DNA from: Megalonaias nervosa
Lineage: Eukaryota; Mollusca; Bivalvia; Unionida; Unionidae
DNA: 64,000 nucleotides
Assembly (NCBI GenBank): GCA_016617855.1
Contig: JAECUM010004441.1
Coordinates: forward strand, 62,001-126,000
Direction: 5' to 3'
The notes below the pieces were generated by a model. It made no database searches. It saw only the letters and a program-made list of their open reading frames with translations, and was not told where the DNA came from. The translations under genes and the position numbers were made by a program. Positions 46,102 to 57,010 of the stretch are shown in pieces (within the stretch, counting starts at the first letter, position 1; each line of letters opens with the position of its first letter).

Positions 46102-46140
46102 CTCTGGTTTTTATCAACTCACAATACCTGCTTTGATATC
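46102..46140 (-). CDS. Candidate 39-nt microexon (phase 1-1)
   Basis: Minus strand. A strong polypyrimidine acceptor (ACCTTTTTTTCTAG, AG at 46142-46141) precedes 39 nt ending CCAGAG/GTAAATTTT (donor at 46101-46096). In phase 1-1 it encodes YQSRYCELIKTR; the other two frames contain stops. It joins in phase with 31633-31657. The donor departs from the consensus at one position, making this the weakest member of the proposed chain. Confidence 0.28.
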
Positions 46141-48409
46141 CTAGAAAAAAAGGTTCTTTTATGCCATGTCTTATCACTGTGGCCAGCATTTTACTGTCAA
46201 AATCACTTATATTTGAATTTATTTTCTGCCTGATAATTCGTGTTCACTATGGCTTGCACAGACTACTTTTTATTTTCATTTCATTATAATGAATACACTG
46301 CATAGAAAACTGACCATCTTCATTCTACATTCAGAGTGATACTGTATTCAAAAGAAAGTGGTCAACTTTTCAGGCAGCAAGGTTCCAACAGTGACTCTGT
46401 TCAACACTGACCCATGGGAATTAATTAGTGAAGATAGAAGGATATGCAGTTGTTTTACTTCAGCTCTTAGTGCAAGTGTTCTAAAGCCCATCTTAATTAC
46501 AGTCAATCAGTGCTATCTCTTATCTGTATCAGTGAACAGATTTGCTGGTCCTGGCTGTCGGTTCATACAACAATCTCTGTTAATTATCAGAGCACCTGCC
46601 TTAGTTACATGGTCTTCAAGTATCAGAGTTTGTAGTTCTGAGTCGGTGATAGTTTAGAGAAGATGGAAATAAAGGTGTAAATATAATCAATAATTTCACA
46701 TGAATAGCTCCCCTACACCTTGAAAAGAATATAATACTTAACAGAATGGAACCTACGGTTTAGTAAAAGCACTCAAGAAAAAAACGAGAAAAAAAGCCTA
46801 ATATTCAAAACCATATTACTTGAATTTTTTCAACCAAGTACATCAAGCGTAACCATGTACATCTAGAACTGTGTCTATTCTAAAATGATTATTAGAAGTA
46901 TTTTTAAGCTGCAAACATTCTGCCCCCACAATTTGTGTACCCACTCCTCTCTCTCTCACTGACATATACCGAGCCTCCAGCTTATGAAAAAAATTGGTAA
47001 AAGTAGTACTCAAAAGCTATGATGCTGTAGCTATTATTTTTTCAAAAGCCTTGTTAGCTGTATGACCGTTTCTGCAGTCTGCTCTCGGCAATCTCACTAA
47101 TGTTTCTTATTAATAAATGATTATATTATGTAGTAATTATGATTGGTTTGGTTTTATAAATCAAAAATCTTTTCCCACAAATAGTGCTGATGTCAGAAAC
47201 TACTGGAAAAAAATATGGTTTAAGAATAGTGTCTTATCACTTCTGTACAGAAATCAATGATCACCTCTCTATCAAAATGTATTTATTGTGTAAAAATTAT
47301 ATGAAACTATATAACAAGAAATTCAATCTGATGCCACTGTATAAATATGTTTGAATATGTGGTTTACATATGTGATGCATATACAGTTTAGAACAGAAAT
47401 CTTCTAATCTAACAATTTAGGTTCGGTTAATGTATTATGGTTCACTAGTTAAGGAATTCAATAACTGATGCAGCCCTAGTGTGTATTATGCATGAATGCA
47501 AATGTCACTCGAACAGTATCTCAAAAAGGATACACATATGTGGCCATACATTTTATTAAAAGTGCACATAGCTTACATTTGCTTATGAATAATACAGAAT
47601 TCATGGAATGTATGCTGAGTGAAGCATTCTGTGTAATGAATGGAAATAAAAAAAAAAATGAAACAAGAAAATCAGTGCCACTGCCACACACCAATAACTT
47701 GGTGTTAAAATCTCCATATCTTCTAAGGAAGAATATTTCTTTCATGCTTTAAACAGCTTTGTACATCTATATCTTAATGTAGTAATCCTTCTGTCCATCA
47801 AGTCATTATAAGTCCATAGTTCAACAAAATGAGGCTGTATTTTGGCCAAAAATTATAAAATTTAACAACTGTGTACATTTTTCTAAAGACAATCAATCTG
47901 GTTTTAAGTTAAAACTTTTTAAATTTTTGAAAATCCTCCGAAGTTTTATCAGAAAAAAAAACAACATATGGAATATGTGTGTACTATGAGGAATCACTAG
48001 CCAAGATAATACCCAAATGTTTGTAATGAGTAACCTCTTGTATATTTGTTTCAGCTATGAATACATACTGGATAGTTTGGGTGCCCGTTTTTATATTAGC
48101 ATTAATTCAGTCTTAGATGAATTAAATGTAACCAGCCAGGTCCGGGACCATTCCTGTATCATTACAAATTAACTGAGCTTAAAATTTAAAAACAGTTATT
48201 TTCTTTTAAACAGGAAAAAGAAAATTTTCAATTAAAATCTATTAAAATGAAACAGTTAAGATTCCTTCTTCTATTTCATCCTTTTGAATATTCTGCTTAA
48301 GCCATGTCCCAGGAAACATCATTACATCAGACTTTTTCACATTTCCCAGTATTAACTTTTTTTACTTTCAACACATTATTGACTATATCATGCTGAAAAA
48401 ATTGGAACT
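46141..48409. other. Presumed intron DNA, unassigned ORFs
   Basis: A plus-strand frame of 99 codons at 46358-46657 and an opposite frame of about 45 codons overlap in sequence of more balanced composition. Neither shows a domain I recognise. The frame at 47492-47752 and its shadow are also unassigned. Confidence 0.3.
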
Positions 48410-48524
48410 AAGTGCTTTTCCCTATAGCACACCAAGACAGATGAACCAGGCTGGCATAGGCAGGTATCAAACCCACAAAACTTGGATTAAGAGTCCTACA
48501 CTCTACCAACTAAGCTCACTCAGT
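48410..48524 (-). mobile_element. tRNA-Lys-like SINE remnant (third SINE type)
   Basis: On the minus strand GAGCTTAGTTGGTAGAGTG (A-box region), ACTCTTAAT (an anticodon-loop-like CTT) and GGGTTTGATACC (B-box region) occur in tRNA order and spacing. They are followed by a non-tRNA segment running to about 48410. Stems are imperfect, so it is not a functional tRNA gene. A related body fragment may lie at 45885-45960. Confidence 0.6.
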
Positions 48525-48821
48525 GTATCAAGTCAATTTTACGTTATAAACACCATACATTAAAGTACATACTATGATAATGATTTCAACATGATTCCTG
48601 ACTGGGTTTAGGTTATATCCATAGTTACAAAGTAGGATACTAATAAACCATACATTAAAATGACAACAAAAAACATTGCTAGTAAAGAAAAATATATAGC
48701 TGGCCCATGAAAAATAACTATGTGCATCAAATCATATAACCAAATAATGGCAGTTGACAGTTGGAATTACTCTGTACTGATCACATAATATATTCCTAAA
48801 TTATATCAAATAATTAGTATG
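48525..48821. other. Presumed intron DNA
   Basis: Nothing recognised. Confidence 0.35.
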
Positions 48822-49937
48822 TATATTGTAACGGGGGGCTTTAAAACATTAAAGCCTCCTTAATTGATTTGGTGATCGTTAACTAGGGAATGACCTCCCA
48901 CGGTGTTATTGTCCAGTGTGGACGGATAGATGGAACGTTAACAGATAGCTGAGCAAGGCTATTGAAAGAAATAAACAACTACGAGCCCCCTTTACCAATA
49001 AATAAAAATAAATTTAATCAATTAATACATAGCCAAAATTCCACTTTCCAATCCAACAGATTTACATAGAATTTAGTCACAGTGTTCAATTTACATCATG
49101 TTACGAGTGGTGAATTAATGAGTACAATTCCAGCTTGACAGCATCACCTGACGTCTGTCTCCTCTTGTCTTGTTTCCCACGTCTAATGCGTGCACCTTGG
49201 TCCCCTTTCTGACCCCTGATTATTCTGACCTCTCTTAGATGAGGATTTCCCTCTGACTCATCGGTTTTTCTTTTTTTTTTCCCTTCTTCCTTCCTTTCTT
49301 ATTCCTCCCTTCTCCCTTCCTTCCTTTCTCGGTAGAATATAAACTGTTTCCTTAATTCTGTTTCTTTCCACACAAACCGTGAGTCCTAGCACTATAGCCT
49401 GTCTTCCTTTTTAAGACAGCTATCTGGCCTTTCTACGAGGGAAAACACTATTCTCAAGTTTCCCAAGGAGTTGGACCTTTTGTCTTCTCACAAGGCAAGA
49501 GTCGAACTAAAGAAATTTGTCTAAAGTTGCTCCTATAAATTCTAAGTCTCCCAAAGTGTACACCTTAATTTTTACTGACCAATTGGAAGTAACTGTTCCT
49601 AAAATTCTCCCCTAATAATCCTGTCTTTCATCAGATTTCACCAGCCTAAAATATGCTGCAATTAGCTTTCCTCTGAAGATCAATTATTTGACATAAAGTG
49701 CTCTTCTGACTGATACAGTTGGTAATTCTATGTACTCTGTGTCACTATACCGTTACGATGACCTGGTCAATTCTACTGAAGCTTAAATGTAGACCCTTTT
49801 ATGTTTCAGAGATGAAATAAGTGAAATATCAGTGAACTTTCTCAAGACCTTTCTGGCTTGACTATGATAACTTCAAAGCACAATTTATTCAACCTTAAGT
49901 TTCAATAAGTCTTCAAAATGTGCCACATTACATATAT
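48822..49937 (+). mobile_element. Solo LTR, ~1.1 kb
   Basis: Positions 48827-49932 begin TGTAACGGGG and end GCCACATTACA, flanked by TATAT on both sides (48822-48826, 49933-49937), a 5-bp target duplication. It is collinear with LTR copy B at 18349-19445 but clearly diverged. No gag-pol or second LTR is adjacent, so a solo LTR formed by recombination is the simplest reading. A pyrimidine-rich stretch lies around 49262-49326. Confidence 0.85.
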
Positions 49938-50154
49938 AATAAAGGAATTGTATATATTGTCATAAGATGGGGATCTCAATACGTGTATAATCCAAGCTTA
50001 AACCTTGCATTAGGAAATGTCAAATGGTTTTGTGTATCAGTGAAAGTTGATCTGTGCAAATGTGCCAAGAATTCAAACAGGATAATTTGGGAAAACAGGA
50101 ATATTATTAATGTTGAAAAAATACAAATTATATCATGTCAGTAATTTTTATACC

Positions 50155-50540
50155 ACCACTGCGATAGCAGAAAGGGCCATTTTATTTTGCTCATATCCAT
50201 CAGAACATTTCTCCATCCTTATGTCTGTACATCTGTATGAGCATTCCAAATCCATTTTAGCACTATGGCACAATACAAATATTCAACTAAGAATCATACA
50301 ATTATATTCACTTTATCAAGGTTATAAGTAAATAAACTCTTAGACTGCCTGGACATTACATCATTCTTTCAACTGCTTGTACACCTTTTCTGTGATGAAC
50401 TTTTGATTGCAAAAATTCTTATCTCTATTAGCAAACCCCTCCTGACATTTCCTAACATTTTCACAAAAGTTACCTACTTATTCTTAAATAAATTTAAACT
50501 AAAGGCTAGCAGTAAATTGCCTGAAAAATTCTCAAAAGAG

Positions 50541-50577
<37 letters not shown>

Positions 50578-50760
50578 GTGGAGCAAATTGTTTCCCATTG
50601 GTAACAACATAGACAATTCTAAGCTATCACGGTAGGTAATGATAATCTGTTCCAATGTATTAAGATAATTAAAACTTAAATCTGTGGGATGGAGCAAATG
50701 TATTAATTTATCACAGATAGAAGATGAAGAGCATAAAACACTGTTACTGTAATTGACCTT
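50155..50760 (+). repeat. (ATT)n-bearing dispersed repeat, copy 1
   Basis: Shares ordered words with 52530-53250: ATATCCATCAG, TATGTCTGTAC, TCCATTTTAGCAC.ATGGCA, TACTTATTCTTAAATA, then (ATT)n, then GGATGGAGCAAATGT and AGTTTATC-like segments. The (ATT)n tract is 50541-50575. No coding motif is seen; the minus frame at 50572-50784 is inside it. Confidence 0.65.
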
Positions 50761-52050
50761 ACGCAAGATGACAGAACGCTCCACCTATCAAATCACGTGA
50801 CTTAACCTCCGACAAACATGCAGTATTTGGAAAAGAAATATGTTTCGGTATAAGTGATTTGTTTACTTAATGTGATTTGTATTATTCTTAAAAATATAAA
50901 ATTACAAAGTTGCATTAATTATACTGCAGCAGACAGTATTTATATATGTAGTTCAAGTTCGTACATTAATAACCTAAGTGTTTTATTTCAGTAAATAATA
51001 ACGGTCAGTTGTAAAGCTGTTTAAGAACTTATTCATATGAAAGGAAACTTGCTCCAAAAGATGCTGATGTATTTAGCATATAATCTTATCCTTGTTAATT
51101 TTATCTGAATTATGTTTATGCTGCCTTGGAAGCATATAATTAAAAATTAGTAATAAAATTGTAAATAATTACTGTTTAGAAGTATACTGTTGTACATAAT
51201 AATTTTGAGGTCTGCTATGTTCGTCAGATGGAATTTTGATCAATGATGTCTGTTGATGTAAACAATGTAAATGCATGTTTAATATATCGAAAGATAATTA
51301 TTTGAATCCTTTACTTTGTATTTCTTTATTACTAATTACATTTTTGTATCCCCATCCCGCCTTCAACCCAATGAGAAAGTAAATTGTCACTCTAGTGTCT
51401 GAAAGATCGAGACGATAAATCATTAATTTTGGGACAAGCCAACATTAAAGTGTAAATTTTAAAATTTTAAAATAATGCAGCCTTGGGTTCAGTGCTTCCT
51501 ATACAAGAATAAATAATATATATCAAAGCCTGAAAGTTAGGGGGTTCTCCACCTATATTCTTGAATGTTAATTCTTACATATATATTTTTCATTTTCAAT
51601 TTCTTTTCTTTTCAAGTTATCAATGGGACATACTTTTATGCAAACAAACACGTTGTAATTGCCATCAGTTGTGTCTTTATTCAGCTGATCATACATGTGA
51701 CAAGTCGTTATCAATCAAAGTTTTGCCTATATTTCAGGAAAGGAATACATCTAATTCATTCATTTAGACGATCTGGATATTGGCTGTCAGAATTACAAGA
51801 CTTCTTTTCACTGTTATCGATTGAGAAATCAACAAATCATTGCAAAATTTGTAAATACCAATCATAATCAATTCATTATTGCTACAAGCAGCTTGTCGGA
51901 GGAAAATGGCGGACTTAAGCAATGCCTGTAGGTGTGTCTAATTCACGCTCGCTGATTGGTTAACTGATCCAGTGTGACTGACAAGTGGCGATAGGTAAAT
52001 TGTTCGACCACAGTTCATACAGTCCCTACTGAGTAATTTGGCAATTTTGA
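50761..52050. other. Presumed intron DNA
   Basis: No gene was recognised. Overlapping plus-strand frames at 51561-51867 are hydrophobic, AT-rich and without a domain. Confidence 0.35.
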
Positions 52051-52051
52051 G

Positions 52052-52212
52052 TCCATACCATGGGCGCCCGCACATAGGGGCAAGGAGTGTCACTCCCCCC
52101 ACCAATGATTTCACCTCTAAACATGACTTGGCATCCATCTGTAATACTTAAAGCTGACCAATACATGTTTGCCCCCATCCAAAAATTATTCTGTGGGTGC
52201 CCATGGTCCATA
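52052..52212. mobile_element. Small MITE-like element, 149 bp
   Basis: Positions 52058-52206 have ~15-bp inverted ends (CCATGGGCGCCCGCA against CCATGGGCACCCACA) and are flanked by the direct repeat TCCATA (52052-52057, 52207-52212). The interior is GC-richer than its surroundings and non-coding. The superfamily is not assignable from this alone. Confidence 0.75.
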
Positions 52213-52318
52213 CTTGCTTAGTAAGTTGGTGATGGTGGTACATGACTGGTGCACAGCAGGTGTTTAGCAACCAATGGGCCTTTATAATTTCTTCAATATA
52301 TTATCAATCTATTTAAAC

Positions 52319-52321
<3 letters not shown>

Positions 52322-52371
<50 letters not shown>
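52322..52371. repeat. (GA)n microsatellite
   Basis: About 50 bases of GA dinucleotide. It creates an Arg-Glu frame that is not a gene. Confidence 0.95.
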
Positions 52372-52373
<2 letters not shown>

Positions 52374-52529
52374 ATAAAGTAATGTTTCCTGATTTGAAGA
52401 CAAACATATTAGACACCAATATGTTCCAGCTTTCCACAAGTTCATATAGTGAACTAACTAGTTATCCACGTTTAGAAAAAAGGGACAGGATTATGTGATT
52501 ATTCCAATTTCATGTTTGTTTTTATTCGC

Positions 52530-52927
52530 TTCACCCTCTATACAATAGCATAAATGGCCAGTTGCTTATGTCCATCAGCATGTGTCTTTGTCATTATGTG
52601 TGTTTGTATGTCCATCCTGAATTCATTTTAGCACAATGGCAAAAAGCTAAAAAAGCTACAATCATATAACTTTGGACATAACATGTTATCATGGCCATAA
52701 ATAACTACACTGATTACATTTTTAGAATGTTATGAAATTCTTCAAAAATGTTTTTGACATATTAGTTTAACCTTTTTGACTTGGGACCCTTTGCATGAAA
52801 ACCTTGTTAGCACAATTTGCAAAAGAACTTGATTATTGTTATATATTATCACATAAGTTACTTATTCTTAAATATATCATCTCCTTGTTGGCATTACATG
52901 TGTATGATAAAAATAGCTAAAATAGAA

Positions 52928-52960
<33 letters not shown>

Positions 52961-53250
52961 GTTACAATTATTATTCATATTCATATTATTATTATTTCAT
53001 CCATGTGTAATAAATAAGTATTCCAGCAGCAAGTTCATAAACATTTCTAAGCTCTCTTTGTCTTTTAGTTTTGATGATATCATATTACACTCTTTTGTTT
53101 TAATAACTGTACAAGCAATTATATAGTTCATAATTTATGTTTCATTCCTAGAGCATAGGAATTATATTAGGAAATGTAAATCCATGGAATGGAGCAAGTG
53201 TTTTAGTTATCTAATGATAAAATATAAAAAGTGTACACAGAGTTGTTATT
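52530..53250 (+). repeat. (ATT)n-bearing dispersed repeat, copy 2
   Basis: Longest copy of the family seen at 50.2 kb. It has ATGTCCATCAGCATGTG, ATTTTAGCACAATGGCA, TTACTTATTCTTAAATAT, the (ATT)n tract at about 52927-52960, and GGAATGGAGCAAGTGTTTTAG near 53180. Shorter relatives lie at 54955-55140 and 56700-56850. The tract sits at the same relative place in the copies, so it is part of the element. Confidence 0.65.
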
Positions 53251-53759
53251 CTAAACATCAGACCTATTTAAAAACAGTTTCAATGAAGTAATTTATTTGT
53301 ATGTAGTAGCACTGTACAGCACAAAAGAACAGTTATATGGTAATTTATAGAAACGATCAGGTACTGACCAGGTTTCACAATATGCACAAGTACCTGCCTG
53401 GGCTGGGTTTTAAGATACAAATTTGATGCTACTGGGTTGATCCCTTCAAGCCTGCAGTAATAAAATATTTAAAAAAATAAATAACGAAAATAATTTTATG
53501 ATTGACGAAAATAGGGGAAACTCAACAAAATGTGAATGAAGAAACTTGGCCCTCTTGGGTACCTGACAAAATTTCCCTACCTGTCCAGCTCCAGTAGTTT
53601 GTTACAAGGGAGTAGAGATTTTAGGACATAGTATCAAATTTAGCGCTACTTGACAGAGACCATTATCTGTCCATCTGTTAACTACAGCTTGTTATAATTA
53701 CTTCTCTTCAACTACTTAGACTACTGCATTGAAATTTTACACACACACAATCACTCCAT
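53251..53759. other. Presumed intron DNA
   Basis: No gene was recognised. TGCTACTGGGTTGATCCC near 53427-53444 is weakly B-box-like. Confidence 0.3.
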
Positions 53760-54465
53760 GGTCTAGATGGTCCCAAAAATAATGGTGCCGGGTGGACATC
53801 CAGTATGGCATCCAGAAAGGCCTTTTGAAATTTTGTTATTGCTACTTCTCAGCATGAAGTTTCCACAAAAAGTGTTCTTGTGATGTCCAGTTTGTCCTAA
53901 AGAAAATGGTGCTGATCTGATGTCCAATGTGGCTGCCACAGCAGTATCTTACAAATCTGGTTATGACTACTCCTTTTCAATGGAAACACATATTGCCATG
54001 TGAGTTTCACCAGAAGACTTCTTATGATGTTGAGCTGATTTTAGTTGACTACAGTGGCAATCATGAAAATCCTGTCACTTCTCCTGAATGAATGGTCACA
54101 TCAGCATAGGGTTTTCACTGAAAGACTATGAAGTCTAGTTGGTTGTAAAATGAGAATGGTGCCAATCTGACTTCCTATATGGTCATCACAATGGCTATCT
54201 TGAAAATCATGTTTTCTCTATTTATTTTCACCACAAGACTTCTTATGATTTCATGTTTGTTCAAACTGGAAATGGTGCCAATATGATATCCAGTATGGCC
54301 ACCATGCCAGCCATCTTGGAAATAGTCATATCAACATGGAATTTCCATCACAAGACTTCTCATGACGTCTTGTTGGTCCTAAATGATAATGATGCCAATC
54401 TGTTTTCCAATATGTCCAACATAGCAGTTAAATTGAAAATCCTGTTATTGCTGTAGAATATCAGA
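53760..54465 (-). repeat. Inverted array of the 32-kb satellite, about six units
   Basis: AATGGTGCCAATCTGAT.TCCAATATGGCC...GCCATCTTGAAAAT recurs near 53781, 53903, 54044, 54154, 54271 and 54388, alternating with CACAAGACTTCTTATGAT and TCCTAAATGA segments. These are the reverse complements of the elements at 31975-33060. Spacing is about 110-140 bp. Confidence 0.85.
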
Positions 54466-54612
54466 GATTGTTTCGACATTCAGCAGTTAAAATAAAGAAA
54501 TGATCTCATCTTGAAATCCTGACCAAAACTGTCAGCATAGAAGGTGTCATTGCCTTTGAGAGAATTTTGTTCTATTCTATTTACACATTTGTTTCCCCTT
54601 CAAAAATAATAC

Positions 54613-54958
54613 TTTTTAGAAGGACCGCTCTGGTGGCCTAGTGGTTAGAGCACCCGCCTCGGATGAAGGAGGTTGCGGGTTTGAATCCCGGTCAAGTCAT
54701 ACCAAAGACTTATAAAAAATGGTACTAAAAGCTGCCTCGCTTGACGTTCAGCATTGAGAGGTTAGTGTTAGGACTGGTCGGCCTGGTGTCAGGATAATGT
54801 GACTGGGTGGCACATCATGCTACATGTCTGCGGAATGATACCGCAGTGCTAGACATCACTATTAACTGCCATACTGCAGATATTGTAGCGATTTGACTGA
54901 AAAATTGTTAAAGCTACGTTAAAATCCATATCACACACACACACAAATTTTTTAGAAG
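54613..54958 (+). mobile_element. SINE1 copy with 10-bp target-site duplication
   Basis: Plus-strand SINE1 (body 54623-54948) with an excellent A box region (GGTGGCCTAGTGGTTAGAGC), B box GGTTTGAATCCC, full body and (CA)n tail. Direct repeats TTTTTAGAAG lie at 54613-54622 and 54949-54958. Confidence 0.92.
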
Positions 54959-55081
54959 AAAATATTTTAGCAAGGTTAGTCAAAAAGAATTAAAAAAATA
55001 ATCCTTTTCAAATAATGTATTCTTAAATAAATTTGTTGCTTTGCTGGCTTTCAACTGTCTGACAAAGAAAGATTAAAATGA

Positions 55082-55082
55082 G

Positions 55083-55114
<32 letters not shown>
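55082..55114. repeat. (ATT)n microsatellite
   Basis: About 33 bases of ATT repeat within a short copy (about 54955-55140) of the dispersed repeat seen at 50.2 and 52.5 kb, recognised by TATTCTTAAATAAATTT just upstream. Confidence 0.85.
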
Positions 55115-55115
<1 letters not shown>

Positions 55116-55345
55116 TTTAGCAGTAGTTGTATTAATTTAAGTAGTAGACATATTATATCATTTATATGTTTGCAACAAAGTTTTTCAACAACAACAGAGT
55201 CCTTTCACATTGTTTTGCACATGCATTGATGCCTTGAGGTTTTATTTTATTGTATCAGCTTTTGTGAGACAAGCAATTGTGGGGGCAGTCAAGTCGCTCT
55301 TACTACACACTATGGTATAATATATTTTTCAGGTTGAATAAAATA

Positions 55346-55615
55346 GGTGGGCGCAATCATTGTGCAATATATGAGTGTAAACATTGAAGGGATTCAATTA
55401 ATAACACTTGTGGATTTTATAAATTTCCCAGTCAAATCTTAAGTCACTGTGTACTTATGTGACATAGTGTAATGATCTGATATTGAAAGCGTCAATTCTG
55501 TATGACTGTCACTTTGTATATAGAAAACCAAACAGGACAAATGAAGAAAGTATAGATTATGTACCAAGTGTCAAATTACCCGAGATACATTTATGTTTTG
55601 GGAAAAAGCGGAAAA
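55346..55615 (+). pseudogene. THAP-domain remnant
   Basis: GGRNHCAIYECKH gives the N-terminal C-x4-C pair of a THAP zinc-binding domain. After a stop, GFYKFPS matches the FxFP segment. About 75 nt on, LYDCHFVYRKPN and IDYVPSVKL match the distal Cys/His region and the following DYVPS phrase usual in THAP proteins. The Cys and His are adjacent here rather than separated by two residues. THAP domains bind DNA in P-element-like transposases and host factors. The stop and frame breaks make this a fossil. Confidence 0.55.
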
Positions 55616-56428
55616 CTCAAACAAGCAAAAAATATTGCATGACTAGTACATAATATTATTATAAACTTTTTTGCAGTCAGTTAGCTTATCATAGAAACTA
55701 CATGTAAGATGTTTAGTGTTTATTTTATAAGTTGTGTATTTTTCACTGCATATCCTTGTGTTCTTGTCTACAATATGTGCATTTTCATAGGCTGTTGGGC
55801 AATACTATTTGCGAGGGTTAAAGGAACATTTATGAGTTTTAATAATGCATGGTTATTTTATAGCTTGGCAATATTAATGAAGTCTCAAATGTAGTTCAGC
55901 TAAAATGCCAAAAATTAATGCAGCACATGAGTTGGATAAAACACTGTATTCTTAGAAATGTTATTCACTGACTTAGAACTTAAATCCAATTTATCGAAAA
56001 AACATAAAGCCACTTTAATCACTAAAACATGTTTTTACCATGTATATATTTATGCTAGAAAGCCAGTGATTTTGGCAAAATCAGCTTATTATATGACAAT
56101 GATTATCTTGTTTCTGTAACACTGGTATATGTGCCATTGTAAGGGCCAAAACAGATATCTGTCTCAGGTTTGCAACCTTATTTTTTCCTTGCATGATTTT
56201 GTTTGGTACAAATGAAGTAAATATGAACATTTAATAATTTTTATTTTTCCTCAATACTTTCACTTACTGAACCTGAAACAGTTATCTGTTTATGGCCCTC
56301 ACATAAATATCATTTTCAAAAGCTGTTTGTATAAAATATTTTTACAACAAAAATGTGAACTTAAATTTTTTTTTTAAATTTCTTCTTTTAATATTGCCCT
56401 TAATCAACATAATTTTCATGGTACTAAA

Positions 56429-56432
<4 letters not shown>
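55616..56432. other. Presumed intron DNA
   Basis: No gene was recognised. The hydrophobic frame at 55709-55894 is short and unsupported. Confidence 0.3.

Positions 56433-56433
<1 letters not shown>

Positions 56434-56494
<61 letters not shown>
56434..56494. repeat. (AT)n microsatellite
   Basis: About 61 bases of AT dinucleotide directly abutting a truncated SINE2. Confidence 0.95.
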
Positions 56495-56498
<4 letters not shown>

Positions 56499-56714
56499 CT
56501 GCCATCTCACTTCTGTCCATGTAGGTTGGATTCTTTTGCATGGCCAGTGTGGGTATGTGAGAAAACTACCAGTAGTTTCCCGTGAGCTGGTGGTTCTTAT
56601 CGGGGCTTTCCTATGTTCTTCTACCACTAGTTATACTGGCTGCCATGAATAACCCAAATTTGCCCTGTGAAATGCCATTAAACCCCAAAACAACATCAAC
56701 AAGAACAAAATCAT
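56495..56714 (+). mobile_element. SINE2 copy, 5'-truncated
   Basis: Begins TTCACTGCCATCTCACTTCTGT directly after the AT tract, lacking the tRNA A-box part. It runs through the family body (TGTGGGTATGTGAGAAAAC, GGTGGTTCTTATCGGGG) to a CCCCAAAACAACATCAACAAG tail. Confidence 0.85.
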
Positions 56715-56965
56715 TTATATAGTTAATAGACTTTAATACTCTCTAGTTTATCCCTAAAGCATAAGGGCAATATTAAGATCATTAATTCCAGTGGAGCAAA
56801 TATATTAGTTTGTTTGTGTATCAAGATATGGACAATGTTAATTTGATAAACATAAACAGGAAGGCAGACTTGGCTAGCAAGTTGGGGGCTGGTTGATGTT
56901 CATAACAAGTTATTAGCTGCCCAGCAAGAGGATGTGAAAATCCAATGCGACTTAATTAAATTTAA

Positions 56966-56970
<5 letters not shown>

Positions 56971-57006
<36 letters not shown>
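56971..57006. repeat. (GA)n microsatellite
   Basis: About 36 bases of GA dinucleotide. Confidence 0.95.

Positions 57007-57010
<4 letters not shown>

Noticed and set aside
46358..46657. 99-codon plus-strand ORF and opposing minus-strand frame
   Set aside because: No domain, no convincing splice context, and both strands are open, which is common in locally balanced sequence.
48457..48524. Functional tRNA-Lys gene
   Set aside because: Stem pairing is degraded and the sequence continues into a SINE-like body.
52274..52498. Arg-Glu repeat protein
   Set aside because: Translation of a GA microsatellite.
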